DNA of 60,147 nucleotides, from contig CAMAVI010000013.1 of NCBI GenBank assembly GCA_945861625.1, forward strand, positions 1 to 60,147, given 5' to 3'. The position numbers were made by a program, and so were the translations under genes. Positions 9,150 to 17,720 of this stretch are shown here, one piece after another (the stretch's first letter is position 1; each line of letters opens with the position of its first letter). The DNA is from Candidatus Sulfopaludibacter sp. SbA3. Lineage in GTDB: Bacteria > Acidobacteriota > Terriglobia > Bryobacterales > Bryobacteraceae. The notes beneath the pieces were generated by a model. It was not told the DNA's origin and did no database searches. It was given only the letters and a program-made list of their open reading frames with translations.

Positions 9150-9785
9150 TTAGCGGGCGGTGGCCGCGATCCATTCCGCGGTTCTGGCACGTAAATTGCT
9201 GGGGTCCGCGAACAGATCGCCGATGACGGAAACCGAGTCAGCCCCAGCCGCCAGAACCATGCGCGCGTTCTCCCGCGTGATGCCTCCGATAGCCACCAAG
9301 GGCCGGTCCGCGAGCGGACGAAGGCGCTGCAACTCAGCCAATCCGACCGTGGGGTCGGGGTTTTCCTTGGACGCGGTGCCGAAGATGGGGCCCAGCGCCA
9401 GGTAATCGGCCACTCCGTCCGTTACAGCCGTGCGCAACTGAGCTTCGTTGTGGGTGGAATAACCAATGATCGTGTTTGCGCCTGTGATTTTGCGAGCGGC
9501 CGCCGGCGGAAGATCCTCTTGACCGAGATGCAGAATGGCGCCGGTGAGTACAGCCAGGTCCGCCCGGTCGTTCACGACAAAGGGCACCCCGGCTTCGCGG
9601 CACAACGCCGCCACGCGCTCCATTGTTGCGAAAACGTCGCGAGAGAAGAAGGTCTTGTGGCGGAACTGTAGAATTTTAGCGCCACCGGCAAGGATTTCCG
9701 CGGCGGCGGAAACCAAGTCGACGCCATGACGCGCCGCGATTTCGGTATCGAGAATGGGATAGAAGCGGGGAAGCTTAAACGGCAT
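9150..9785 (-). CDS. thiE: Thiamine phosphate synthase
   Basis: A 211-residue TIM-barrel enzyme joining HMP-pyrophosphate and thiazole phosphate to form thiamine monophosphate. Family features are ILQFRHKT (pyrophosphate side), FVVNDRADLA, IIGYSTHN, ALGPIFGTASKENPD and VAIGGIT near the C-terminus. The start at 9785 (MPFKLPRFYPILD) fits the family; the frame is open further upstream but that part overlaps the peroxiredoxin. It overlaps the peroxiredoxin end by 11 bp, so the two are likely one transcript. No other thiamine gene or TPP riboswitch is seen here. Confidence 0.88.
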   Translation of the reverse strand: MPFKLPRFYPILDTEIAARHGVDLVSAAAEILAGGAKILQFRHKTFFSRDVFATMERVAALCREAGVPFVVNDRADLAVLTGAILHLGQEDLPPAAARKITGANTIIGYSTHNEAQLRTAVTDGVADYLALGPIFGTASKENPDPTVGLAELQRLRPLADRPLVAIGGITRENARMVLAAGADSVSVIGDLFADPSNLRARTAEWIAATAR

Positions 9786-10218
9786 GGGAGAGTACGGTGT
9801 CGGAGTTGGGCGTTCCTCGCTTCGCGAAGCGGATGACGCCATCCGGGCCGATCAGATACACGGTCCGCCTGACGATGAGGCCCTTGGTCTTGTAGAGAGA
9901 GCCCATCCGCTGACCCTGGTCCACCAATAACGGAAACGGCAGCCGGCTCTTGCCAATGAACTTCGCGTGGCTCACGGCCTTTTGCGGATTCACACCAAAC
10001 ACGAGGGTGTTTTTTTTCTGAGCGTCCGCCCAACGGTCGCGGAATTCGCACAACTGCCGCCGGCAGACGGCAGTGTCGTCGCCCGGATAGAAGACCAAGA
10101 CCACGTTGTGGCCGCGCAGATCGGCAAGCGAAACGGTCTTGCCGTCTTGATCCGGCAGTGAGAAGTCCGGCGCGGATGAGCCTATGGGAAGCGGGTCGGG
10201 GAAGAGCCACTGGAGCAT
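9775..10218 (-). CDS. Peroxiredoxin (AhpC/TSA, Bcp-like)
   Basis: A 147-residue thiol peroxidase with a thioredoxin fold. APDFSLPDQDGKTVSLADLR is followed by VLVFYPGDDTAVCRRQLCEFRD (split here: peroxidatic Cys in the TAVC segment, a second Cys five residues later in QLC). The spacing is that of atypical 2-Cys Bcp/PrxQ enzymes, which reduce peroxides with thioredoxin. The start at 10218 (MLQWLFPDPLPIG) is preferred; the reading frame extends upstream, but that part is not family-like. It lies upstream of thiE and overlaps it. Confidence 0.85.
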   Translation of the reverse strand: MLQWLFPDPLPIGSSAPDFSLPDQDGKTVSLADLRGHNVVLVFYPGDDTAVCRRQLCEFRDRWADAQKKNTLVFGVNPQKAVSHAKFIGKSRLPFPLLVDQGQRMGSLYKTKGLIVRRTVYLIGPDGVIRFAKRGTPNSDTVLSHAV

Positions 10219-10252
10219 GGTGGACCGGGTGTGGATAACACCCTGTAATGCT

Positions 10253-10966
10253 CTATTGTAATTGCTCTTGGGGAACTTCGACGTTAAAACTGTATCCGAA
10301 GCCGCGTACACTGCGGATAAACGCCGGGGTGCCGTCACGTTCGATCTTCTGGCGAAGGCGCAGCACGTACACGTCCACGGTGCGATCGGTCACGGCGCGG
10401 TCATGCCCCCAGACCGCGTCCAAGAGTTGTTCGCGGCTAAACACTTTGCCCGGGCGGCCCATCAGGAATTCGAGCAGCTTGAATTCGGTTGCCGTAAGCG
10501 TCAGCTCGCTGTTCCCCATGCGAACAATACAGCGCGTGCGGTCCAGCTCCAAGTCGCCCGCGCGCAGAATCTTACTTACCGGCTTTTCCTCGCGGAAGTG
10601 AACTTTCACGCGCGCGATCAGCTCGCGCACGAAAAACGGCTTCACGATGTAATCATTGGCGCCCAACTCTAGTCCCACGATGCGATCGGTCTCCGAAGCG
10701 CGCGCCGTCAGGAAAATTACCGGGGTGGAGGCGAGTTCAGAATTGGCTCGGATGGCTTTGCAGATTTCCAGCCCGTCCATTTCCGGCAACATCAAATCCA
10801 GGATGATCAGGTCGGGGTGTTCGCGGCGGCACAATTCCAAGGCGCCTTTGCCCGTTTGCAAACCGGTCACCTGGAAGCCCTCTTTTTCCAGATTGTACTG
10901 CACGAGCGAGTAGAGGTCGGCGTCATCTTCGATGACCACGATTTTCTTCATAGGCTTCTTACTCAC
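10253..10966 (-). CDS. OmpR/PhoB-family response regulator
   Basis: A 237-residue two-component regulator. The receiver domain (about 6-125) has acidic residues in VIEDDAD, the phosphoacceptor Asp in LIILDLMLPEMDG, and the Lys in DYIVKPF. The DNA-binding winged helix (about 135-230) has LTATEFKLLEFLM and RTVDVYVLRLRQKI with RGFGYSF. No histidine kinase is adjacent, so the partner is unknown. The start is GTG at 10966 or ATG at 10951. The upstream region carries inverted and direct repeats (10968-11003) that could be its own operator. Confidence 0.92.
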   Translation of the reverse strand: MSKKPMKKIVVIEDDADLYSLVQYNLEKEGFQVTGLQTGKGALELCRREHPDLIILDLMLPEMDGLEICKAIRANSELASTPVIFLTARASETDRIVGLELGANDYIVKPFFVRELIARVKVHFREEKPVSKILRAGDLELDRTRCIVRMGNSELTLTATEFKLLEFLMGRPGKVFSREQLLDAVWGHDRAVTDRTVDVYVLRLRQKIERDGTPAFIRSVRGFGYSFNVEVPQEQLQ

Positions 10967-10967
10967 T

Positions 10968-11003
10968 ACAGTAACTGTCCTGTTGTTACAACAGTATGAC
11001 AGA
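10968..11003 (-). promoter_or_regulatory. Candidate operator of the response regulator
   Basis: Directly upstream of the regulator are a 15-base dyad CTGTTGT-T-ACAACAG (10980-10994) and an 11-base dyad ACAGT-A-ACTGT (10968-10978). On the minus strand the order CTGTCATA, CTGTTGTA, ACAACAGG gives half-sites at 8-bp spacing. CTGTCAT is the half-site sequence of PhoB-type regulators, but the spacing differs from the 11 bp of E. coli pho boxes. Autoregulation is an inference. Confidence 0.4.
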
Positions 11004-11050
11004 TCGGTTCCGGGGTGGTGAATACATAGAAATGACTTAAAACAAAAGCT

Positions 11051-12766
11051 TTAACGGCGGCTAACCACCACGGAACGCCAAGACGTGTTTCCCGCGGCAT
11101 CGCTGGCCCGGATGGTTACGGTGTTGTTCCCTATGAGCAGGGGAACGGTAGCCGACCAGGCGGTGGTTCCGCTGGCCATTCCGGAGGCTCCGAAGTTGGT
11201 GCTCCAGGTAATTTGCTTCACTCCTACATTGTCATTGGCGGTGCCTTTCAAGATCACCGAGGCCGCCATGGTGGACATCGTTGCCGTGGAGGGAGAGGTG
11301 ATCGTCAAAGCTGGTGGCGTAATATCCGCGGATGCCAGACGCGTGACGGTAATGGTCTTGGAAACTTGAGCACTGCCGGCCGTTGCGGTGACGGTGATCG
11401 CGTTCGGTCCCACGGCGAGGGGGATGTTCGTAATGCTCCACGCCGACGGGGAACCGCCGGCGATTCCCGAATTTCCGTTCGCAAACCAGGTAACGGAAAT
11501 GGCGTCCGTTCCGCCGCTCGCCGAGCCAGTCAAAGTCAGCGTGCCGGCGGTTGTCGAAAGCGGCGGGGTGTTCACCGTCAGCGTTAAGGCCGCCGGTGGC
11601 GGGTTCGTGGGCGTTCCGTCCTGGGCGGCATAGAGCGTGCGGATTGCGGATTTGTCGGTCTCGGACAGAGTCGAAACCATGCGGTAGTAGGGATACATTA
11701 CGGCGCTCGGGTCGTCCGCGTGGCCGAGCCCGAGCGCATGCCCCAGTTCGTGCAGAGCCACGCTAAATAGGTCGGTCTTGGAACCCACGCGCCAGGCTTC
11801 GGCGTCATCCAGGTGCATGTCGCCGGCAATGGGTTCCGGGTTGGGAGGAGCGGGATAGAACGTGTGCGCCAGCACGTTACCGCGCCCATCGAATGGATAG
11901 CCATCGCCATGAGCGCCGCCGGCAAAGAGGATGTTGACCGTCCTTGATCCAAACGCACTGGCGCCCGGACTCCAGGCCACCTTGACGACCTTGGACCACT
12001 CCTGCATGGCGCGGAGGACCTCTGCTTGCGCAGCGCCTGGATCAAGTTGTGTGGTCATCTGGCTGAACACGTAGCTCAGCGCCGTTGCGTTCAACCCGGG
12101 TCCGTCCCAACCATCGCCGTAAACCGGGATGGATTGCGTCACCGTTCCGTTGACTGTGAGCGCTCCGGTGCACGGCCGCACCGGGACTCCCCGCGACAAT
12201 TCCGGCGAGGCCGGGAAAATGTAGGCGACTTCGTCGAGCGCGCTCAGCGCTGCCAATAGATCCGGCGCCCGCTCCGGATCGAAATGAAGCATGAACTGCA
12301 GCGGATGCAGATCGGGGTTGTCGATGGGGGCCAAGCCAAGGTTGAGCAGCGTGGCCCGCGCCCGATCCATGTCCGTATCGCGGTGAAAGGCGACTAGGGT
12401 GTAGCCGCCATCGCCAAGGAGAGGGCTAACTTTGTCTATGACGTGGAGCGGCGCCGCGTAGTGCGCGCCAAGCCGGCGGATGCTCACCGGCCTTTCCACT
12501 GATACGAGTAAGCCGTTCTCCGGCACGTCGGCCAATACCTTGATGCCGCGGTATTCCAACGCCGCTACCAGCCCCGCCGTCGGGCGGCTGCGAAATTGCA
12601 GCACCAGATGCCCGCGCCCGTCAACGGAAGCGCCCGCAATCGCCGCAATCTTCCGCGCGGGATCGGTCTCAATCGATCTGGTCTTGAAGTACAGGACCGC
12701 TTGTGCCGGTAACAGGGCGGGAATCATTGCGAGGAGACAGACGCGAAGCCGGAGAGCACAATCCAT
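11051..12766 (-). CDS. Secreted matrixin-type metalloprotease with Ig-like repeats
   Basis: A 571-residue exported protein. Signal peptide residues 1 to about 23. An N-terminal propeptide-like region (about 30-190) precedes the catalytic domain. The zinc motif HELGHALGLGH is at 339-349 (His339, His343, His349, Glu340 as base), followed by the Met-turn in AVMYPYYR, so it is an active matrixin (M10A-like) protease. From about 390 to 571 there are two Thr/Ser/Ala-rich Ig-like repeats, each with an ITWxxN type core and a final TVTIRASDAAGN-like strand. It probably degrades extracellular protein or cell-surface material. The unit is separated by 66 bp from murB upstream. Confidence 0.88.
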   Translation of the reverse strand: MDCALRLRVCLLAMIPALLPAQAVLYFKTRSIETDPARKIAAIAGASVDGRGHLVLQFRSRPTAGLVAALEYRGIKVLADVPENGLLVSVERPVSIRRLGAHYAAPLHVIDKVSPLLGDGGYTLVAFHRDTDMDRARATLLNLGLAPIDNPDLHPLQFMLHFDPERAPDLLAALSALDEVAYIFPASPELSRGVPVRPCTGALTVNGTVTQSIPVYGDGWDGPGLNATALSYVFSQMTTQLDPGAAQAEVLRAMQEWSKVVKVAWSPGASAFGSRTVNILFAGGAHGDGYPFDGRGNVLAHTFYPAPPNPEPIAGDMHLDDAEAWRVGSKTDLFSVALHELGHALGLGHADDPSAVMYPYYRMVSTLSETDKSAIRTLYAAQDGTPTNPPPAALTLTVNTPPLSTTAGTLTLTGSASGGTDAISVTWFANGNSGIAGGSPSAWSITNIPLAVGPNAITVTATAGSAQVSKTITVTRLASADITPPALTITSPSTATMSTMAASVILKGTANDNVGVKQITWSTNFGASGMASGTTAWSATVPLLIGNNTVTIRASDAAGNTSWRSVVVSRR

Positions 12767-12788
12767 ATACTGCTCTCATCGTCCCCTG

Positions 12789-12815
12789 CCGCGGAAAACG
12801 TGCGGCGCTTTTTTC
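12789..12815 (+). terminator. Plus-strand terminator-like hairpin between murB and the matrixin
   Basis: GCCGC (12789-12793) pairs with GCGGC (12802-12806), then GC and TTTTTT (12809-12814). It is oriented on the plus strand, where no gene lies upstream, while both neighbours are on the minus strand. It could stop antisense transcription or act as a weak bidirectional hairpin. Confidence 0.4.
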
Positions 12816-12832
12816 CTTAGTCCGGGGAGGTG

Positions 12833-13786
12833 CTAGATGTACTGAACTTCCTCTTCGAGTGCAACGCCGCACTGTTCCAATACGCGGCGTTTGAGTTCCG
12901 CGATTAGTTCGCGGACTTGTAGTGCCGTGCCTCCGCTCTCGTTGTACAGGAGATTGGCATGGTAGTCGGCGACGCGGATGCCTCCGCGCCGCATGCCTTT
13001 GGCGCCGGCTTGCTCCAAAAAATAGGCGGAGGGCACTTTGCCTTCCCGAATCACGTTTTCGGGAACCCGGGTACGCACGGGTTCGGGGAGTTGATCCCAC
13101 AACAAATTCTTGAAGATGCTGCCCGCGCAGCGCATGGCCGGAGGATACTTGGCGTTGCGGATCTTCAAGATGCCGTCCGCCGTGGCAGCGAGTTCCTGGG
13201 GGCCGGCCGGCTGCAAGGTCAGTGTGGCGGACAGGATGATCCAGTCCTTACGGAGCTTGAAGATGCTCTCCCGGTAGCGAAATTCGCAGGCTTCCTTGCC
13301 GATTTCGCGAACCTGCGCGCCATCGTAATAGCGGACGCTTTCCACGCTCTGCTGCAAAGACCGCCCGTAGGCGCCGGCGTTTCCATAGACCGCGCCGCCC
13401 ACCCAGCCGGGAATTCCTGTCATCGTCTCCAACCCTCGCAAGCCATGGGCTATGGTTGCGTCCACCAAGTCCTGCAGTACGGCCCCGGCTGCGACGTGGA
13501 CTCTTGCGTTCTCAATTTTCACCAGGCAATTGGTGTAGCGCAGCACCGCTCCGGGAAATCCTTCGTCGGATGCGATCAAATTACTTCCGCCGCCGATCAC
13601 GGTGCGGGCCATGCCCGTTTCCGCAATGGCGCGCACGGCTTGGCCAAGCGAGGTTTCGGTGGAAGCATCCACAAAAACCCTGGCGGGGCCTCCAAGTTCA
13701 AAACGGGTAAAACGGGCAAGCGGAACGTGTTCGCGAACAGACAGTCCGTCCTGCCCCTGAAGGATCGCCGCCAAGCGGGAAGGCAT
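12833..13786 (-). CDS. murB: UDP-N-acetylmuramate dehydrogenase
   Basis: A 317-residue FAD enzyme that reduces UDP-GlcNAc-enolpyruvate to UDP-MurNAc in peptidoglycan precursor synthesis. FAD-binding segments are TRFELGGPA and VIGGGSNLI (about 80). The GIPGWVGGAVYGNAGAYG segment and the catalytic-Ser region RCAGSIFKN (about 222) are present, as are FLEQAGAKGMRRGG and HANLLYNESGGTA near the C-terminus. Complete. It starts 5 bp after the stop of the CpaE-like gene and is probably co-transcribed with it, although no other mur gene is nearby. Confidence 0.95.
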   Translation of the reverse strand: MPSRLAAILQGQDGLSVREHVPLARFTRFELGGPARVFVDASTETSLGQAVRAIAETGMARTVIGGGSNLIASDEGFPGAVLRYTNCLVKIENARVHVAAGAVLQDLVDATIAHGLRGLETMTGIPGWVGGAVYGNAGAYGRSLQQSVESVRYYDGAQVREIGKEACEFRYRESIFKLRKDWIILSATLTLQPAGPQELAATADGILKIRNAKYPPAMRCAGSIFKNLLWDQLPEPVRTRVPENVIREGKVPSAYFLEQAGAKGMRRGGIRVADYHANLLYNESGGTALQVRELIAELKRRVLEQCGVALEEEVQYI

Positions 13787-13791
13787 GCGGC

Positions 13792-15000
13792 TTACTTGGA
13801 AGTCTTGGAGAACAAGCCCAGCAATCCGGACAAAGAAGATGTCTTCTTCGCGATTGGCTGCGTCTTGCCGCCCAGGCGCTCTACCAATTGGAGGATGCCC
13901 TTGCCGAAGGCGCTGCTGGTCGGAATGGGTTTGCCGTCCATCATCGCTTTCTGCACGGACTCGTAATCACTGGGCAGCGTCTCAAATACATCGGCATGCA
14001 GCGCGGTGCCAATGACTTCGCGGCTCAGGCCCACGTCGCGCAAGTACCGGTTCACCACCAGCCGCACCTTCCAACGCCCGATGCGATTGGTATCCAGATA
14101 AGAAAGCGCGCGCTGAGCGGCCTGCAACGCTGGCAACTCGTTGGTCGTCACCAGGAGCAGTTCGCTGGCAAAACGCGCCGCATTGAGGTTCCAATCGCCG
14201 TATACGCTGCTGGTGTCCAGGAACACTACGTCATAAGCCTTGCGGGCGTATTCCAGGATCGGACCCGGATCCTTCAGATCCTGAACGCCATCCACCATCA
14301 ACTCCGGCGCCAGAAGCACGTCCACGCCGTTTACTTCCTCTACCATGCTGTGCCACAAGTCCGCGTCAAGTTCGCCCGCGCGCTGCATGGCGTCGAGAAA
14401 ACTGTAGGTGGACTTGATTTTCAAAATGAAGGACAGGTTTCCGGTCAGAGCATCCAGGTCAATAAGCAGGACCCGCCCGCCCGCGGTGCGCTTCCACTGA
14501 AACGCCAGGCTGGAGGCCAGCGTGGTCGCCCCGCAAGCGCCCTTGGCGGGCATGACCGCAATGACCTTGGCGGGCTCCTTGCCGGCTGCTTCCGGCGCGG
14601 GCTGTACGCGGGCCAACTTGCCCAAGGCCGCCTGCACTTCTTCGGGCGTAAATGGCCGGATCAGAAAATCCGAGGCCCCCGCCCGTAAACAGCGCAGAAT
14701 AAAGTCGGGGTCATTGCCACTGAGGAGCGCGAGTACCTGAACCTGGCCGCCCAGCCGGTTCAATTCAACTAATAGTTGTAATGCCTGGTCGGAATCGGAA
14801 GTGGCGTCCAGGAATACCAGATTGAGAATGCCCCCGCCAATCAGGCTAGGCAAGTCCCGGGGAGACGGATAGGACTGCAAGCGGCTGAGGGGCGTGCCGG
14901 CCAGATGGGCCGCGAGTAAGGGCTCCAACTCGCTCACTAGCGGCGAGTTCGGACTTATGATTACAGCTCTACGGGAAATTGGCGTTTCAGATGTCGCCAT
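13792..15000 (-). CDS. CpaE-like ATPase with receiver-like N-terminus
   Basis: A 402-residue protein. Residues about 10-130 form a receiver-like domain (LVFLDATSD as acceptor region and DFLIRPFTPEEV at the end). Residues about 145-380 are a MinD/ParA-type P-loop ATPase with the deviant Walker A KGACGATTLA, the LLIDLDALTGNL loop and the VVFLDTS strand. This architecture is that of CpaE/TadZ proteins, which localise type IV or Tad pilus machinery at the cell pole. No pilus genes are next to it, so the partner system is unknown. The usual second Lys of Walker A is replaced by Ala, as in other CpaE-like proteins. Confidence 0.75.
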   Translation of the reverse strand: MATSETPISRRAVIISPNSPLVSELEPLLAAHLAGTPLSRLQSYPSPRDLPSLIGGGILNLVFLDATSDSDQALQLLVELNRLGGQVQVLALLSGNDPDFILRCLRAGASDFLIRPFTPEEVQAALGKLARVQPAPEAAGKEPAKVIAVMPAKGACGATTLASSLAFQWKRTAGGRVLLIDLDALTGNLSFILKIKSTYSFLDAMQRAGELDADLWHSMVEEVNGVDVLLAPELMVDGVQDLKDPGPILEYARKAYDVVFLDTSSVYGDWNLNAARFASELLLVTTNELPALQAAQRALSYLDTNRIGRWKVRLVVNRYLRDVGLSREVIGTALHADVFETLPSDYESVQKAMMDGKPIPTSSAFGKGILQLVERLGGKTQPIAKKTSSLSGLLGLFSKTSK

Positions 15001-15196
15001 GAAGACCGAACCAGATCGGGATAGGGTTCAAAGCAGTAAATCGGCTAGACCTGATCATAACATGAGAGAGTCGCCAGAATATACATACTAAAAGAGTGAT
15101 ACCCCGGAACGATAAGTCTTGCATGGCCGTTCTAATCTACCACGGCCTAGCCCGTTGGGGCAGCCAGAGTATTCGAAAGGAGTAATCGGAACGCCT

Positions 15197-15241
15197 ATGG
15201 AAATTGATTACGGGAGAACAGTACGGCAGGGATCACTATGA
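15197..15241 (+). CDS. Possible 14-codon leader ORF before the LuxR-type regulator
   Basis: ATG at 15197 reads MEIDYGRTVRQGSL and ends in TGA at 15239-15241, overlapping the regulator ATG at 15238 in an ATGA arrangement. GAAAGGAG lies about 14 nt before it. The overlap suggests coupled translation, but the ORF is too short to support on its own. Confidence 0.25.
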   Translation: MEIDYGRTVRQGSL

Positions 15242-15957
15242 ACTACACGACTACCTCAGCATTATCAGCGGCCACGCCAGAACCGTGGCCCCACAGTGGA
15301 GTGCCCGCCACGGCCGGCACAGTCAGCGTTTGCGACACGCAGCCGGTTACGGCGGAAGGGATCCGCACGTTGCTTGCGGCGAATTCGGCCTTGGCGTTTG
15401 AATGTGGGGTGGACTCCTTAAGCCAGGCGAAGGATCTGCTTAAGTTTTCCCCACCGTCAGTCCTGCTGTTGGACAAGGCGTTCGGGATGCAGATTATTTT
15501 GGAGTGGTTGAACGAGCTGCGCAACTCGGCTCCGGCGGATCTGACGGCGCAGACTGCGATCGTCATCTGGGGCGCCTCGGTCACCGAAGCGGAAGCGTTG
15601 CGGTTGCTGCAGGCGGGGGCGCGCGGAATTCTGCGTAAGACCGCGGGCATTCCATCGCTGCTGGCGTGCCTCCGCACGGTAGCGACCGGGCGCACTTGGA
15701 TGGAAGATTCCGTATTCCGCGATTCCGGGCGCCTGGAGCGGTATCCCCGCAGTGAATTGACCGCGCGGGAACAGCAGGTACTTGGATTAGTGGAACAGGG
15801 ATGCCGCAACAAAGAGATTGCCTATGAATTGGGAATCCGCCCGGGCACCGTTAAGATCCACCTGAAGCACATCTTTGAGAAAACAGGAGTTCGGGGGCGT
15901 TACGGCCTGGCCTTGAATGTTCTGCGGGATCGGACTGTGGCAACGGTACAGGGCTAA
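15238..15957 (+). CDS. LuxR/NarL-type response regulator
   Basis: A 239-residue regulator. The receiver-like domain (about 28-145) has an acceptor Asp in VLLLDKAF and a Lys in GILRKTA, but the N-terminal acidic pair is reduced to CDTQ, so phosphorylation may be altered. A C-terminal LuxR-type HTH (about 175-230) contains LTAREQQVLGLVEQG, NKEIAYELGI, TVKIHLKHIFEK and TGVRGR. No kinase is adjacent. It lies upstream of the exported TldD pair and could regulate it. The 237-bp region between it and the divergent CpaE-like gene carries both promoters, but none is clear enough to mark. Confidence 0.85.
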   Translation: MNYTTTSALSAATPEPWPHSGVPATAGTVSVCDTQPVTAEGIRTLLAANSALAFECGVDSLSQAKDLLKFSPPSVLLLDKAFGMQIILEWLNELRNSAPADLTAQTAIVIWGASVTEAEALRLLQAGARGILRKTAGIPSLLACLRTVATGRTWMEDSVFRDSGRLERYPRSELTAREQQVLGLVEQGCRNKEIAYELGIRPGTVKIHLKHIFEKTGVRGRYGLALNVLRDRTVATVQG

Positions 15958-16000
15958 GCCCGTTCCGGCACTTCGGCGAGCGCAAACGCCGGCCTGCGCG

Positions 16001-16048
16001 AGGGTGCGGATTATGGAGGGTGCGGATTATGGAGGGTGCGGATTATGA
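16001..16048 (+). repeat. Three tandem copies of a 16-bp unit
   Basis: Units at 16001-16016, 16017-16032 and 16033-16048. The core AGGGTGCGGATTATG is identical in all three and only the last base differs. Each junction creates a GGAGGG followed 8-9 nt later by ATG, that is, a ribosome-binding-site/start pair. The array sits 17 bp before the TldD-like gene. Confidence 0.9.
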
Positions 16049-16086
16049 ATGATATGCTTAGAACGTGCAAAAATTTGCCGTTCTGA
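16045..16086 (+). CDS. Possible 13-codon leader ORF overlapping the TldD-like start
   Basis: ATG at 16045 reads MNDMLRTCKNLPF and stops at 16084-16086. Its GGAGGG (16031-16036) has good spacing, while the GTG start of the TldD-like gene at 16065, in another frame, has no Shine-Dalgarno of its own. Translation of the leader would pass through that start. Seen in sequence only; no homology. Confidence 0.3.
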   Translation: MNDMLRTCKNLPF

Positions 16087-17720
16087 TAGCCATCGCCAGC
16101 TGTGCGGTCGCGCAGTCGCCGTTGAGCACAATTCTCACCGGTGAGCTCAACCGGAACTTCAATGTTCTCAAGGAAAAAGGCGACCTGCCGCCGTACTTCA
16201 TCGGCTATTCGGTCAACAGCAACGAATCCTTTGAGGTCAGCGCCGCGGACGGTGCTATTTCGTCGCAAAATCAGAACCGCTCGCGGCTCCTTGACATCAC
16301 TGTACGCGTCGGCACTCCCAAGTTCGACAACTACCGGCGCATCAACGGCCAGGTCCCCCGCTTCACGGCAACTACGCAAATTGCCTTGGAGGACAGCCCG
16401 GCATCGATCCAGCAATCAGTTTGGCTTGCTACCGACCGCGTGTACCGTAATGCGTCACAGCGGCTGATCCAAATTAAGGCCGACGAGAAGCTACGCGCGG
16501 CGGCGACGGACGGCTCCGACGATTTTTCCTCGGAAGAGCCGCAGGTGGCGTTTTCGCAACCGCCTCCGTTGAAATTTAATCCGGTGGAATGGGCGGAGCG
16601 TCTGCGCAAGCTGTCCAAGGAATTTACCAAGTATCCGGGCGCGCTCAATTCCAGCGTGAGCATCCAGGCGCAGCGGGTTTCCGAGACGTTAGTCACCACT
16701 GAAGGCACGAAGCTGGAGCATGGGCGCCTGTTCAGCCGCATCATCATCACCACTGCCGGCAAGGCCTCTGACGGCATGGACCTGCAAACCATGGAAAGCT
16801 TTGAGACGGACGATCCGTCGCGGCTCCCCAGTGACGCCACCATTCTGGCGGCGTTGGAAAAAGCCGGCAAGAATTTGCAGGACTTGCTGCGCGCCTCGCC
16901 GGCCGATCCCATCGTGGGTCCGGCGATTCTGTCGGGCCGCGCCGCCGGCGTATTTTTTCACGAAATATTTGGCCACCGCATCGAAGGACATCGCCAAAAA
17001 GACGAATCGGAAGGGCAGACTTTCACGAAGAGCGTGGGCAGCGCCATCCTACCGCCGTTTCTATCGGTGGTCTTCGATCCGACGCTGCGTGAATTCCAGG
17101 GCACCATGCTGAATGGTTCCTACCTTTACGACAACGAAGGAGTTAAGGCGCGGCGCGTGGCGGTTGTGGAAGGCGGCATTCTGAAAACGTTTCTGTTGTC
17201 GCGCGCGCCGATCAACGGATTTCCAAACTCGAATGGCCACGGGCGCCGCCAAGCGGGCGCTGAAATCGTGTCACGGCAATCCAATCTTTTCGTCGAATCG
17301 TCCAAGCGGGTGAGCGACCAGCAGTTGCGCCAGATGCTGATCGACGAAGTAAAGAAACAGAACAAACCTTACGGCCTGTACTTCGATCAAGTAACCAGCG
17401 GCTACACGACCACGGCGCGCCGCGGCCTCCAGGCATTTACGGTGGTGCCCCTGGTGGTTTACAAGGTCTATCCGGATGGCCGTCCCGACGAGCTCATTCG
17501 CGGCGTCAGTATCGTGGGCACGCCACTGGCCAGCTTTGCCAACATCATGGCGACAGCCGACCGCAGCGAAGTCTTCAACGGAATTTGCGGGGCTGAGTCG
17601 GGTAACGTTCCGGTGGCTGCCATCTCGCCCGCCCTTCTGGTTTCCAGCATTGAGATCCAACGCAAGGAGCGTTCGCTGGACCAACCCCCGTACCTGTCGC
17701 GCCCCGAGGCCAAACCGTAA
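16065..17720 (+). CDS. Exported TldD-like metalloprotease subunit
   Basis: A 551-residue TldD/PmbA family protein. The zinc motif HEIFGH at 299-304 followed by RIEGHR matches TldD. The C-terminal Cys ligand region is NGICGAESGNVPVAA (about 505-519). Unlike the cytoplasmic E. coli protein, it begins with a hydrophobic signal-like segment (residues 2-17, ending AVAQS), so it is probably exported. The start is GTG at 16065. Its stop overlaps the next ATG (TAATG). In E. coli TldD/TldE cleaves unfolded peptides such as the microcin B17 precursor and the CcdA antitoxin. Here the substrate would be periplasmic or surface peptides. Confidence 0.82.
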   Translation: MQKFAVLIAIASCAVAQSPLSTILTGELNRNFNVLKEKGDLPPYFIGYSVNSNESFEVSAADGAISSQNQNRSRLLDITVRVGTPKFDNYRRINGQVPRFTATTQIALEDSPASIQQSVWLATDRVYRNASQRLIQIKADEKLRAAATDGSDDFSSEEPQVAFSQPPPLKFNPVEWAERLRKLSKEFTKYPGALNSSVSIQAQRVSETLVTTEGTKLEHGRLFSRIIITTAGKASDGMDLQTMESFETDDPSRLPSDATILAALEKAGKNLQDLLRASPADPIVGPAILSGRAAGVFFHEIFGHRIEGHRQKDESEGQTFTKSVGSAILPPFLSVVFDPTLREFQGTMLNGSYLYDNEGVKARRVAVVEGGILKTFLLSRAPINGFPNSNGHGRRQAGAEIVSRQSNLFVESSKRVSDQQLRQMLIDEVKKQNKPYGLYFDQVTSGYTTTARRGLQAFTVVPLVVYKVYPDGRPDELIRGVSIVGTPLASFANIMATADRSEVFNGICGAESGNVPVAAISPALLVSSIEIQRKERSLDQPPYLSRPEAKP

